NCBI GenBank assembly: GCA_002449845.1
Contig: DJXW01000019.1
Span: 212,344-231,000, forward strand
Origin: Prevotella sp. UBA6994
Lineage (GTDB): Bacteria; Bacteroidota; Bacteroidia; Bacteroidales; Bacteroidaceae
Length of the DNA: 18,657 bases
Reading direction: 5' to 3'
Both the position numbers and the translations under genes were made by a program. Position 1 is the stretch's first letter, and each line of letters begins with the position of its first letter. Shown piece after piece: positions 6,071-14,626 of the stretch. Under the pieces are notes generated by a model that was not told where the DNA came from, did not search any database, and worked only from the letters and a program-made list of their open reading frames with translations.

Positions 6071-6074
6071 GGCA

Positions 6075-8210
6075 TTATCTGACGACAACCTTCTTTCCGT
6101 TTAAAATAAATATTCCATTTGACGGATGGGAAGTTTTTTGTCCCAAAAGGTTATAGTAAGCGTTGTCTCCGCTTGGCTCCTTGTCCTTCTCTATCCATTG
6201 GATGGGAGTGAGTTGCCTATTCATCATCCCACTGGCAGCCTCCCAAGCCACGGCATCACTCTTGAGGTCGGTGCCGAGGTAATAGCCCAGGTTGGTGGGC
6301 TGGTTGTAACCGATGTTCTCGTTGAGTGTGCTCATCCAATAGGTGTGGTCGGTCATCAACCAAGGAAACTTATGCGTGGTGGGGTACCACGTGGAGAATA
6401 TCTTGATGTCTTGCAAACGAGAGGCATCGGGCAAGATGACCTCCTCACGCCAGTCGCCTAAGATGTCGCCATACCATGAAGGGTTCGACTTCGTGCCGTT
6501 GATGAAGGTTTCTGAATAGCGATACATGGTAAACGTGCGACCGTTGGCAGGACTGTTGATGATGTTGTCTTCGATGAGCTGACGCGAGAGTGTGCCGTCA
6601 AACCATATAGCCATGCCGCAACCGCCCTTCTGTCCCTTGGTATTGATGCTGGTCTCGGTTCCGTTTTGCTGGATATAGTTGCCTTGGTAATAGAAAAACT
6701 CGCACCCAGGGAATTGCGGGAGGAAATCGCCCACGAGGCAACGCCCCATGTCATTGTCATTGGCAGCGTCTTTCTTCCATATCACCTTCCCGTCTTTGGC
6801 ATCGTGTAGAGCCACCATCGTCTTGCCTGTCTCCAAGCAATGGAACATTTGCAAGCCCTCACGATCGGGCAGGAACTTACCTACATGATTAGCATCACCA
6901 TGACCTAATCTCGTCGTCCATAGTCCTACACCGTCTTCATCAACAGCCATAGACCCATACATCACCTCATCGAAACCGTCACCGTCAAGGTCGGCTACGT
7001 TTAGAGAGTGGTTGCCTTGCGCAGCATAATAACTGTTGGGATTACCGTCTTTCCCCTTGCCGCTCTTGCTGGTGTCGAATCGCCAACGCTTGGTAAGCTG
7101 ACCGTCACGCCAGTCCCATGCCTCTATGACCGATCGAGCGTAAACACCACGTCCCGTTACCACAGAGGGGAGTCCTGTGTCATCGAAGCAACCCACGCCG
7201 ATGCGGAAGGAGCAAGCTCGTTTCCAATAGTTGTCGCCCCAAGAAGAACTAGTCTCTCTGTTGATGAAGTTGTCACGAGCCAACTCTCGACCAGTCTTTC
7301 CATCAATGATAGAGATAAACTCAGGACCAGCGGAGTTGTAATGATCTACCCATCCCGGACTGCTGGAGTTGAGGTTGCCCCATGTGCGGTAGTCGATTCT
7401 TCCATCACCATTGGTGTCACCAATCTCTTGTCCGTCACCAAACACCGTTCCCTCGCATGTGCGGATAGCCATTTCGGCACAACCGTCACCGTCGAAGTCG
7501 GCTACGGCAAAGGCAGAACTGTTGCCCAAGATGATACCGGGACCGCCCTTGATGCGCCAAAGGAATGTGCCATCAAGCTTATAGGCATCCCAGATAACAG
7601 CATAGAGGCAGTCTTGTTGGGAGTAAGCGGCTCCTGAACCGTCGCTGATGATGTTTCCCGATGCGTCTTTCACGCTTTGAAGACGCTTGACGATAAGCTC
7701 AAACTCACCGTCACCGTCAAGGTCGCCCACACTCACGTCGTTAGCCGTATAGACCACCTTATTGGTATTGGCATAAACGTCTTTCGTGTCTTTTAACGGG
7801 ATGGAGATGTAAGGCAGTCCACCGTTCACCTGTGCCGCCTTGAGCGTGTAAGAAGCTATCGTCTCGTCGCTTCCGGCGTATGTCAGTCGGTAAGTGTTGT
7901 TCGATGTCTTACTGGCAGATACATCTTGGTAATTGGTTCGGTTCTTGATGTTCTTGGCAATACATTGCTCCGTGCCGATGGTGCCGATTTTACGGTAAAG
8001 GTCGAATCCCGTGTTGGCATCGTCGCCGGGTAACATTCTCCACGACACAAGCACCTTACCCGTGTGTTGTGCATAATCGCCTAAGGAGGCATTGGTGGCA
8101 CCGTTGATGGAAGCCCATAGTGCCCTGTTGTTCATGTCATTGGTTTGAGCTAATGTGGCATGAAAGGAAAAAGCAACAAAAGCACATGTGATTAGGAATG
8201 ATTTATTCAT
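6075..8210 (-). CDS. Secreted rhamnogalacturonan lyase, PL11 family
   Basis: Predicted to cleave the rhamnogalacturonan-I backbone of pectin by beta-elimination, outside the cell or in the periplasm. The 711-residue protein has a signal peptide (about 1-22, ending ATLAQ) and an N-terminal beta domain with RALWASINGA and VLVSWRMLPGDDANTGFDLYR. A propeller-like catalytic region follows, with several Ca-binding DxDGDG loops: DLDGDGEFEL near 165, DFDGDGCAEM near 237, DLDGDGFDEV near 405, then the PL11 block YGSMAVDEDGVGLW..GHGDANHVG. The last 27 residues (YYNLLGQ to GKKVVVR) resemble the C-terminal segment frequent on secreted Prevotella proteins, possibly a sorting signal. Bacillus YesW (about 620 residues) is shorter. 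The frame is open to 8270, but the Met at 8210 starts the signal peptide and fits the promoter at 8239-8271. No SusC/SusD genes are nearby. Confidence 0.9.
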   Translation of the reverse strand: MNKSFLITCAFVAFSFHATLAQTNDMNNRALWASINGATNASLGDYAQHTGKVLVSWRMLPGDDANTGFDLYRKIGTIGTEQCIAKNIKNRTNYQDVSASKTSNNTYRLTYAGSDETIASYTLKAAQVNGGLPYISIPLKDTKDVYANTNKVVYTANDVSVGDLDGDGEFELIVKRLQSVKDASGNIISDGSGAAYSQQDCLYAVIWDAYKLDGTFLWRIKGGPGIILGNSSAFAVADFDGDGCAEMAIRTCEGTVFGDGQEIGDTNGDGRIDYRTWGNLNSSSPGWVDHYNSAGPEFISIIDGKTGRELARDNFINRETSSSWGDNYWKRACSFRIGVGCFDDTGLPSVVTGRGVYARSVIEAWDWRDGQLTKRWRFDTSKSGKGKDGNPNSYYAAQGNHSLNVADLDGDGFDEVMYGSMAVDEDGVGLWTTRLGHGDANHVGKFLPDREGLQMFHCLETGKTMVALHDAKDGKVIWKKDAANDNDMGRCLVGDFLPQFPGCEFFYYQGNYIQQNGTETSINTKGQKGGCGMAIWFDGTLSRQLIEDNIINSPANGRTFTMYRYSETFINGTKSNPSWYGDILGDWREEVILPDASRLQDIKIFSTWYPTTHKFPWLMTDHTYWMSTLNENIGYNQPTNLGYYLGTDLKSDAVAWEAASGMMNRQLTPIQWIEKDKEPSGDNAYYNLLGQKTSHPSNGIFILNGKKVVVR

Positions 8211-8238
8211 TTTGATTAGAATTGTTTGTTTTCTGTTT

Positions 8239-8271
8239 GCAAAATTATAAATCTTCAATAAAAGTACCAAA
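8239..8271 (-). promoter_or_regulatory. Promoter of rhamnogalacturonan lyase gene
   Basis: On the minus strand TTTG (8268-8271) and TAATTTTGC (8239-8247) are 20 bp apart, matching both Bacteroidetes elements. The leader to the ATG at 8210 would be about 25 nt. The upstream in-frame Met (8270) lies inside the -33 box, which excludes it as the start. Confidence 0.7.
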
Positions 8272-8300
8272 CGTTTTATATTATTTTAAATAATTATGTT

Positions 8301-8309
8301 TACCTTTGC
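8301..8309 (+). promoter_or_regulatory. -7 promoter box directly before lnb GTG start
   Basis: TACCTTTGC (exact TAnnTTTGC) is followed by ACC and then the GTG start at 8313. The same 12 bases, TACCTTTGCACC, precede the mutS2 ATG. A start of transcription at about 8311-8313 would make a leaderless mRNA. No clear TTTG is seen at -33. Confidence 0.55.
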
Positions 8310-8312
8310 ACC

Positions 8313-9518
8313 GTGAAAAAAAGGTTGATAATTTATATATGCTTGGTGATGGGCTTGTTGCTGACATCAAGTGGGACAAAGGCACAGGTGGGCAACGCCA
8401 TACAAGCCAACCTGGATTCGGTTGATATTTCGTTGTTGACGTGCGGACCCGGCAATGAGTCGTATTCTTATTATGGACATACGGGCATTCGCATACACGA
8501 TAAGAATGACATGCGCGATTTAGCGGTGAACTACGGCTTGTTCTCCTTTGAACAAAAACATTTCGTGTTGCGATTCATTTTCGGTCTTACGGATTACCTC
8601 ATGGGGATGTGCTCGTTTAACGACTTCATGCACGAGTATGCCCTGGAAGGCAGATGGGTGAGAGAGCAACAGCTCAACTTGACTCCATCTGAAAAGGAAC
8701 GTATCTTGATGGCTGTCATCGAGAATGCCATGCCTGAAAATGCGGAGTATCGGTATAATTTCTTATATGACAACTGTACTACCAGGGCGCGAGACGTGCT
8801 GATACGACATATCAACGGACAAGTGAAATATCCCGACCATCCCCGTGGTGACGTGAGCTATCGCGACATGATACACCAATGGACAGCCCAACATCCGTGG
8901 ACCAGGTTTGGCAATGACTTGCTGCTCGGTGTGAAGGCGGATGCGATGACGACGCAAGAACAACAACAGTTTCTGCCCGTCAACTTGTATGATGACTTTT
9001 CTCAGGCTACAATCGTGGATGCGGAAGGAAACGAGCGACCATTGGTAAAGAGAGACCGCCAGTTGCTGAACGAGAAGATGGAAGACAACAGCTTCCCCGT
9101 GACACCCATGACATGTATGGTGGCACTGTCAGTATTGGTGTGCCTGGTCACAGGCGTGGAATGGTGGAGAAAAACCAACTGGTGGCTTTTTGACGTTTGC
9201 CTGTTTACCGTGCTGGGATTGGCTGGACTCATCCTGACTGCCATGATATTCTCACAACATCCCACAGTGAGCCTGAACTATCAGATACTACTGTTGAACC
9301 CATTGTGTTTGGCGGGTGTAGCTTGGCTCGTGAAGAACAGGAAACGTAGTAAATCATCCCTTTACGGGGTAGCCGTAGCTTTCATCATCTTATTCCTGAT
9401 TGGAGGCTTTTGGCAGACCTACGCCGAGGGATTGACGATTTTGGCATTATCTTTGCTGATAAGATATTGTTTGAAATGGAAAATGTGTAAGGATAAGAAT
9501 AAGACGGCACACGCATGA
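8313..9518 (+). CDS. lnb: DUF4105 / Lnb-type lipoprotein N-acyltransferase
   Basis: The 401-residue protein has a signal peptide or anchor (about 1-24). A periplasmic DUF4105 domain follows (about 30-245), with YGHTGIRI (His56), YGLFSFEQKHFVLRFIFGLTDYLMG and the family signature YDNCTTRARD (Cys155). The C-terminal third has about five membrane segments (roughly 258-280, 289-310, 320-339, 349-370, 373-389). This Cys/His periplasmic domain plus membrane domain is the layout now described as Lnb (PF13387, formerly DUF4105), which adds the N-terminal acyl chain to lipoproteins in Bacteroidetes lacking Lnt. Use of Cys155 and His56 as catalytic residues is inferred by analogy with cysteine-type folds. 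The GTG start is forced: no upstream ATG fits and the signal peptide begins here. Its stop overlaps the next ATG (ATGA, 9515-9518), implying translational coupling. Confidence 0.78.
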   Translation: MKKRLIIYICLVMGLLLTSSGTKAQVGNAIQANLDSVDISLLTCGPGNESYSYYGHTGIRIHDKNDMRDLAVNYGLFSFEQKHFVLRFIFGLTDYLMGMCSFNDFMHEYALEGRWVREQQLNLTPSEKERILMAVIENAMPENAEYRYNFLYDNCTTRARDVLIRHINGQVKYPDHPRGDVSYRDMIHQWTAQHPWTRFGNDLLLGVKADAMTTQEQQQFLPVNLYDDFSQATIVDAEGNERPLVKRDRQLLNEKMEDNSFPVTPMTCMVALSVLVCLVTGVEWWRKTNWWLFDVCLFTVLGLAGLILTAMIFSQHPTVSLNYQILLLNPLCLAGVAWLVKNRKRSKSSLYGVAVAFIILFLIGGFWQTYAEGLTILALSLLIRYCLKWKMCKDKNKTAHA

Positions 9519-10978
9519 ATAAATATCTTGCCATTATCATAGCGGTATTATATGGAGCAGAGATGCAAGGACAGACCTTGCAACCCGCACCCAGATTGGT
9601 GGTGAATATCACTATAGACCAGTTGCGTACCGACTATATCGAATATTTCTCTCCCTTGTTTGGGCAGGATGGCTTCCGCAAGTTGCTGGAAAAGGGTTGC
9701 GTGTATGAGGCAGCAAGTTATCCTTTCTCTCCCGTTGACAGGGCTTCGGGCATTGCTACCATTGCTACGGGAACCACACCTTATTATCATGGTATTATCG
9801 GTACAAGGTGGTTGGATAGGAAAACACTGCGTCCTGTATTCTGTGCCGATGACCCCACCTATTATACCTCTCCCTGGCGACTGGCAACGTCAACCGTCAG
9901 CGACGAACTGAAAGTGAGTAGTCATGGCTCTGCCATCGTGTGGAGCGTGGCGGCTACGAGAGAGGCTGCCGTGTTGTCAGCAGGACATGCTGCCAACGGT
10001 GCTCTGTGGATAGACGAACAAAACGGCAGGTGGAGATCGTCAACCTATTACTCTACGAAAACTTCCGAATGGCTCAAGGCATACGCAAGCTTGCATCCCA
10101 TAGAAATACAATCACCGAAGAATGGCGTGAAGAGAAAAGGCAACGTGAGCATATCTGCCGTTGATGCATTGGGATATGTATATAACGACGAGGTGGCTGA
10201 CGCATCTTGCAACGTGGTGACAAGCACCGCCATGGGAAGGGACGACGTGCCGGATGTCCTCTCCATTACCCTGTCGGCTGCCAAGGAGAACGTGACCAAT
10301 TGGCAGGTGGAGATGGAAAACGTGTATATGTCGCTCGACAATACCATCGGGAAAATCATCTCTACGGTGGATAATGAAGTGGGGGCTGACCACGTGATGT
10401 TTGTGGTGACCTCTACGGGATATGCTGAGGAGGTGGAAACCGACTTGCACCAATATCGCATTCCTACGGGAACGTTTCGCATAGACAGAACAGCCAACTT
10501 GCTGAACATGTATCTCAGTGCCATTTACGGACAGGGATTCTATGTGGAGGCTTGCTATGGAAACCAATTCTACTTCAACCACCAGTTGCTGGAGCAAAAA
10601 CACATCTCCGTGACGGAAATATTGCAGAGAAGCCAAGAATTCTTGGTGATGTGTGCTGGAGTGGGGGATGTATATACCAGTGAACGCCTTTTGAAAGGTA
10701 ATAGTGATATTCTACGTTTAAGAAATGGATTTAACGTGGCTACCAGTGGTGACATCATTATTGACGTGAAGCCAGGGTGGCGCTTGCTAAACGAAGAAAC
10801 ACAAGAATCATATACCAGTCGTGCCAGTTTCGTACCCTTTCCCATCATCATGTATGGAGCAGGAACGAAAGCCCAACACGTAACCACACCTGTAACCGTA
10901 GATCGCATTGCACCTACGATTGCTAAATCCATCCGCATCAGAGCACCGAATGCTTGTTCTTCAGAACCATTGTTCTAA
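9515..10978 (+). CDS. Alkaline-phosphatase-fold protein lacking catalytic motifs
   Basis: A 487-residue exported protein (signal peptide about 1-20, ending GAEMQGQ) of the type I phosphodiesterase/alkaline phosphatase superfamily. Family features: NITIDQLRTDYI (Asp35, usual first metal ligand), a following Phe-rich helix GFRKLLEKG, ATIATGTTPYYHGIIGTRW at 81-99, and the C-terminal VDRIAPTIAKSIRIRAPNA. The nucleophile block usually reads like TYTxPGHATIxTG, but here it is SPVDRASGIATIATG (72-86), with no Thr at the nucleophile position and no His. The late metal-binding DHG motif is replaced by TSTGY (299-303). Hydrolytic activity therefore looks unlikely by the standard mechanism, although the rest of the fold appears intact. 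It overlaps lnb by 4 bp and secA follows after 106 bp, pointing to an envelope or lipoprotein-related role. The function is not known. Confidence 0.75.
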   Translation: MNKYLAIIIAVLYGAEMQGQTLQPAPRLVVNITIDQLRTDYIEYFSPLFGQDGFRKLLEKGCVYEAASYPFSPVDRASGIATIATGTTPYYHGIIGTRWLDRKTLRPVFCADDPTYYTSPWRLATSTVSDELKVSSHGSAIVWSVAATREAAVLSAGHAANGALWIDEQNGRWRSSTYYSTKTSEWLKAYASLHPIEIQSPKNGVKRKGNVSISAVDALGYVYNDEVADASCNVVTSTAMGRDDVPDVLSITLSAAKENVTNWQVEMENVYMSLDNTIGKIISTVDNEVGADHVMFVVTSTGYAEEVETDLHQYRIPTGTFRIDRTANLLNMYLSAIYGQGFYVEACYGNQFYFNHQLLEQKHISVTEILQRSQEFLVMCAGVGDVYTSERLLKGNSDILRLRNGFNVATSGDIIIDVKPGWRLLNEETQESYTSRASFVPFPIIMYGAGTKAQHVTTPVTVDRIAPTIAKSIRIRAPNACSSEPLF

Positions 10979-11002
10979 TAATTATTGTAAATCATGAGCT
11001 TA

Positions 11003-11027
11003 TTACGAAAAATATTCGTAATTTTGC
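11003..11027 (+). promoter_or_regulatory. secA -7 box with overlapping palindrome
   Basis: TAATTTTGC at 11019-11027 is an exact TAnnTTTGC and would start transcription near 11029-11031, leaving a leader of about 55 nt. A perfect 7-bp inverted repeat, TTACGAA (11003-11009) and TTCGTAA (11015-11021) with 5 bp between, covers the spacer and overlaps the first three bases of the -7 box, as an operator might. No TTTG is seen at -33. Confidence 0.45.
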
Positions 11028-11084
11028 ACACAATTTACGCAACATCTTATATTTCAATTAATAAGGAACAAATATAAACAAGAT

Positions 11085-14000
11085 ATGAATTTCAACAAAT
11101 TCCTGAAATCGTTGTTTGGCGATAAGTCAAGTCGTGACATGAAACTGATTCAACCGATGGTTGAAGTGGTAAAGAGCAAATATGATGAGATCAAGGCGTT
11201 AAGCAACGATGACCTTCGTGCCAAGACGAAGGAAATACAAACATTCGTACAAGAATCGGCTAAGGCAGAGAAAGAAAAGATTGCCGAGTTGAAAGCGACG
11301 ATTGAAGACACTCCGTTAGACGAGAGAGAGGAAATCTTCAACCAAATAGACAAGTTGGAGAAAGATGCCTTGGACAAGTATGAGAAAGCCTTAGACGAGG
11401 TGATGCCTATTGCCTTCAGCATCGTCAAGGACACGGCTCGACGCTTTGCCGAGAATGAGGAAACCATCGTGACCGCTACCGACTTCGACCGTGAGTTGGC
11501 TGCTGACCCTCGTAAAGACTTCATCACCATTGATGGCGACAAAGCTATTTATCACAACCACTGGACGGCTGGTGGAAACGACCTGAAATGGGAAATGATT
11601 CACTACGACGTTCAGTTGTTTGGCGGTATTGCTCTCCATCAAGGTAAGATTGCTGAAATGGCAACGGGTGAGGGTAAAACCCTCGTGGCTACGTTGCCAG
11701 TGTTCCTGAACGCCTTGACGGGTAACGGTGTACACGTTGTAACTGTGAACGACTATCTGGCTAAGCGTGACTCTGAGTGGATGGGACCGTTGTATATGTT
11801 TAATGGATTGTCGGTGGATTGTATCGACAAGCACAAACCCAATTCGCCAGAGCGCAGGAAGGCGTATATGGCAGACATCACGTTTGGTACCAACAATGAG
11901 TTTGGTTTTGATTACCTGCGTGACAATATGGCTATTTCTCCCGCCGACTTGGTGCAACGCTCTCATAACTATGCCATCGTCGATGAGGTGGACTCTGTGT
12001 TGATTGACGATGCACGTACTCCATTGATTATCTCTGGTCCTGTTCCCAAGGGCGATGACCAGATGTTTGAGGAGTATCAGCAGTTGGTGGAAAGCTTGGT
12101 AGATGTGCAACGTAGGCTTGCCACACAATATTTGGCAGATGCGAAGCAAAAGATTACCGAAGGTCAGGAGAAGAACGACCAGAAGTTGACGGAGGAAGGA
12201 TTCCTGTCATTGTTCCGTTCATATAAGAGTATGCCTAAGAACAAGCCATTGATTAAATATCTTTCTGAAGAGGGTATCAAGGCGGGAATGCTCAAGACCG
12301 AAGAGTATTACATGCAAAACAACAACCGTGAAATGCCCAAGGCTGTTGAGCCCTTGTTTTTCGTGGTAGATGAGAAGTTGAAATCATGCGACTTGACAGA
12401 TAAGGGTACGGATTGGTTGGCAAACCGTGTGCATGACAAGGATTTGTTTGTGTTGCCGGATATTACCTCTGAGCTTTCTGCGCTTGAGGCAGATACAACA
12501 CTCGACGAGCAGGAACGGATTGACAAGAAAGACGAAATGCTGAACCATTATGCCGTGCAGAGCGAAAGAGTACATACCATCCAGCAACTGCTCAAGGCTT
12601 ATTGTATGTTCAATAAGGATGATGACTATGTGGTGATTGACGGTGAGGTGAAAATCGTTGATGAGCAAACGGGTCGTATCATGGAAGGTCGTCGTTGGAG
12701 CGATGGTCTTCATCAGGCAGTGGAAGCTAAGGAACATGTGAAGGTGGAAGCCGCCACGCAGACATTTGCCACCATTACCTTACAGAACTATTTCCGTATG
12801 TACCACAAGTTGGCTGGTATGACGGGTACTGCATCTACAGAGGCAGGTGAGTTCTGGGACATCTATAAGTTGGATGTTGTGGAGATTCCAACCAATAAGC
12901 CAGTCATCAGGAATGACATGGATGATAGGGTGTATAAGACGGCTCGTGAGAAGTATCGTGCCGTGATTACCGAGATAGAGACAATGCGCAGTCAGGGTCG
13001 TCCTTGCTTGGTAGGTACAACGTCGGTAGAGATTTCAGAATTGTTGAGCAAGATGCTCAAGATGCGTAATATTCCCCACAACGTATTGAATGCCAAGCTC
13101 CACCAAAGGGAGGCTGACATCGTGGCTGAGGCAGGACGCTCTACGATGGGACCTGTATATGTGGCTAATGATGGTAGTGCTTTCTGTGATAAGGCATCGG
13201 CATTGCGCTATAATCAGGATTTGGCACAAAACGAAAAGAAATATGCCAACTCTGATGTGAATGCCGTACGGGAGGAACGTCGTCTGTTGGGTGCCGTAAC
13301 CATCGCCACCAATATGGCTGGTCGTGGTACCGACATCAAGTTGACTCCAGAGGTGAAAGAAGCAGGTGGTCTTGCCATCATCGGTACGGAACGCCACGAA
13401 AGTCGTCGCGTTGACCGTCAGTTGCGTGGTCGTGCCGGTCGTCAGGGTGACCCCGGTTCTTCCGTATTCTATGTTTCTTTGGAGGATAAGCTCATGCGCT
13501 TGTTTGCCTCAGAACGTATCGCAACCGTGATGGACCGCCTCGGATTTAAGGATGGAGAACGTATCGAGGCTCCGATGATTTCCAAGAGCATTGAACGTGC
13601 ACAAAAGAAGGTGGAAGAAAACAACTTCGGTATTCGTAAGCACCTCTTGGAATATGACGACGTGATGAACAAGCAACGTACCGTGATTTACGAGAAGCGT
13701 CGCCATGCTTTGATGGGTGAGCGTATTGGTATGGATATTGCCAACATCATCTGGGATAGGGTGGTAAGCATCATCGAGACCAATGACTATCCTGGCTGCC
13801 GTGAGCAATTCCTCAAGGTGTTGGCGATGGAATGTCCCTTCACCGAGGAAGAGTTTATCAATGGCAACAGAAGTCAGATGGAAGAAAAGGCTTTCCAATT
13901 GGCAATGGAATCATTCAACAGGAAAACGGAGCGTATCAAAGACGTTGCTAATCCCGTTATCAAGAATGTACAAGAGAACCAAGGTGCCATGTACGAGCGC

Positions 14001-14582
14001 ATCATTGTGCCGATTACTGACGGAAAACGCATTTATAACATTCCTTGCGACCTGAAAGAGGCTTACGATACGGAATGTAAGAGCGTGGTGAAACAATTCG
14101 AGAAGGTAATCTTGCTGCACATCATTGACGACAACTGGAAAGAGCACCTTCGCCAATTGGATGAGTTGCGTCATAGCGTTCAGAATGCTTCTTACGAACA
14201 GAAAGACCCATTGCTGATTTTCAAGTTGGAAAGTGCCAAGTTGTGGGACGATATGATTAACGACATGAATAATCGTATTGGCTCAATCTTGATGCGTGGG
14301 CAGATTCCTATGGAGATGCAACAAAGCGAAGTGAGGGAAGCTGCTCCCGAACAACGCAGCCAAAGATATACTGAACACAAGGCAGACATGAACAACGCCA
14401 GCTCTTCAGGTGAAGAATTGGTGGATCGTGCTCAGCAGGCAGCCGCACATACCGACACCCGTGGTGGCGCAGGAAGAGTGCCGCAGGCTCCAATCATCAA
14501 GGATAAGATGCCAGGCAGAAACGATCCTTGTCCGTGCGGAAGTGGCAAGAAGTTTAAGGCTTGTCACGGTAGGGGCTTGTAA
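11085..14582 (+). CDS. secA: Preprotein translocase ATPase SecA
   Basis: Motor ATPase of the Sec pathway: it binds unfolded preproteins and SecYEG at the inner membrane and drives export by ATP hydrolysis. Seen in order: N-terminal FLKSLFGDKSSRDMK, HQGKIAEMATGEGKT with Walker A near 193-199, VNDYLAKRDSEWMGP, DYLRDNM, Walker B DEVDSVLIDDAR from Asp300, the TGTASTEAGEFWDIY and GTTSVE blocks, ATNMAGRGTDIKL, GTERHESRRVDRQLRGRAGRQGDPGSS, and a C-terminal zinc-binding SEC-C motif (Cys1149, Cys1151, Cys1160, His1161). At 1165 residues it is well over E. coli SecA (901). Extra sequence is visible at about 90-120 and 340-440, before the resumed core at about 445, and matches the enlarged SecA of Bacteroidetes. 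It has its own promoter but follows the Lnb/phosphatase-like pair. SecB is not in view. Confidence 0.97.
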   Translation: MNFNKFLKSLFGDKSSRDMKLIQPMVEVVKSKYDEIKALSNDDLRAKTKEIQTFVQESAKAEKEKIAELKATIEDTPLDEREEIFNQIDKLEKDALDKYEKALDEVMPIAFSIVKDTARRFAENEETIVTATDFDRELAADPRKDFITIDGDKAIYHNHWTAGGNDLKWEMIHYDVQLFGGIALHQGKIAEMATGEGKTLVATLPVFLNALTGNGVHVVTVNDYLAKRDSEWMGPLYMFNGLSVDCIDKHKPNSPERRKAYMADITFGTNNEFGFDYLRDNMAISPADLVQRSHNYAIVDEVDSVLIDDARTPLIISGPVPKGDDQMFEEYQQLVESLVDVQRRLATQYLADAKQKITEGQEKNDQKLTEEGFLSLFRSYKSMPKNKPLIKYLSEEGIKAGMLKTEEYYMQNNNREMPKAVEPLFFVVDEKLKSCDLTDKGTDWLANRVHDKDLFVLPDITSELSALEADTTLDEQERIDKKDEMLNHYAVQSERVHTIQQLLKAYCMFNKDDDYVVIDGEVKIVDEQTGRIMEGRRWSDGLHQAVEAKEHVKVEAATQTFATITLQNYFRMYHKLAGMTGTASTEAGEFWDIYKLDVVEIPTNKPVIRNDMDDRVYKTAREKYRAVITEIETMRSQGRPCLVGTTSVEISELLSKMLKMRNIPHNVLNAKLHQREADIVAEAGRSTMGPVYVANDGSAFCDKASALRYNQDLAQNEKKYANSDVNAVREERRLLGAVTIATNMAGRGTDIKLTPEVKEAGGLAIIGTERHESRRVDRQLRGRAGRQGDPGSSVFYVSLEDKLMRLFASERIATVMDRLGFKDGERIEAPMISKSIERAQKKVEENNFGIRKHLLEYDDVMNKQRTVIYEKRRHALMGERIGMDIANIIWDRVVSIIETNDYPGCREQFLKVLAMECPFTEEEFINGNRSQMEEKAFQLAMESFNRKTERIKDVANPVIKNVQENQGAMYERIIVPITDGKRIYNIPCDLKEAYDTECKSVVKQFEKVILLHIIDDNWKEHLRQLDELRHSVQNASYEQKDPLLIFKLESAKLWDDMINDMNNRIGSILMRGQIPMEMQQSEVREAAPEQRSQRYTEHKADMNNASSSGEELVDRAQQAAAHTDTRGGAGRVPQAPIIKDKMPGRNDPCPCGSGKKFKACHGRGL

Positions 14583-14626
14583 AAGGAAAGTTTTAGGGGA
14601 TAAAGAGTTAAGAAGTTTCAGAAGTA

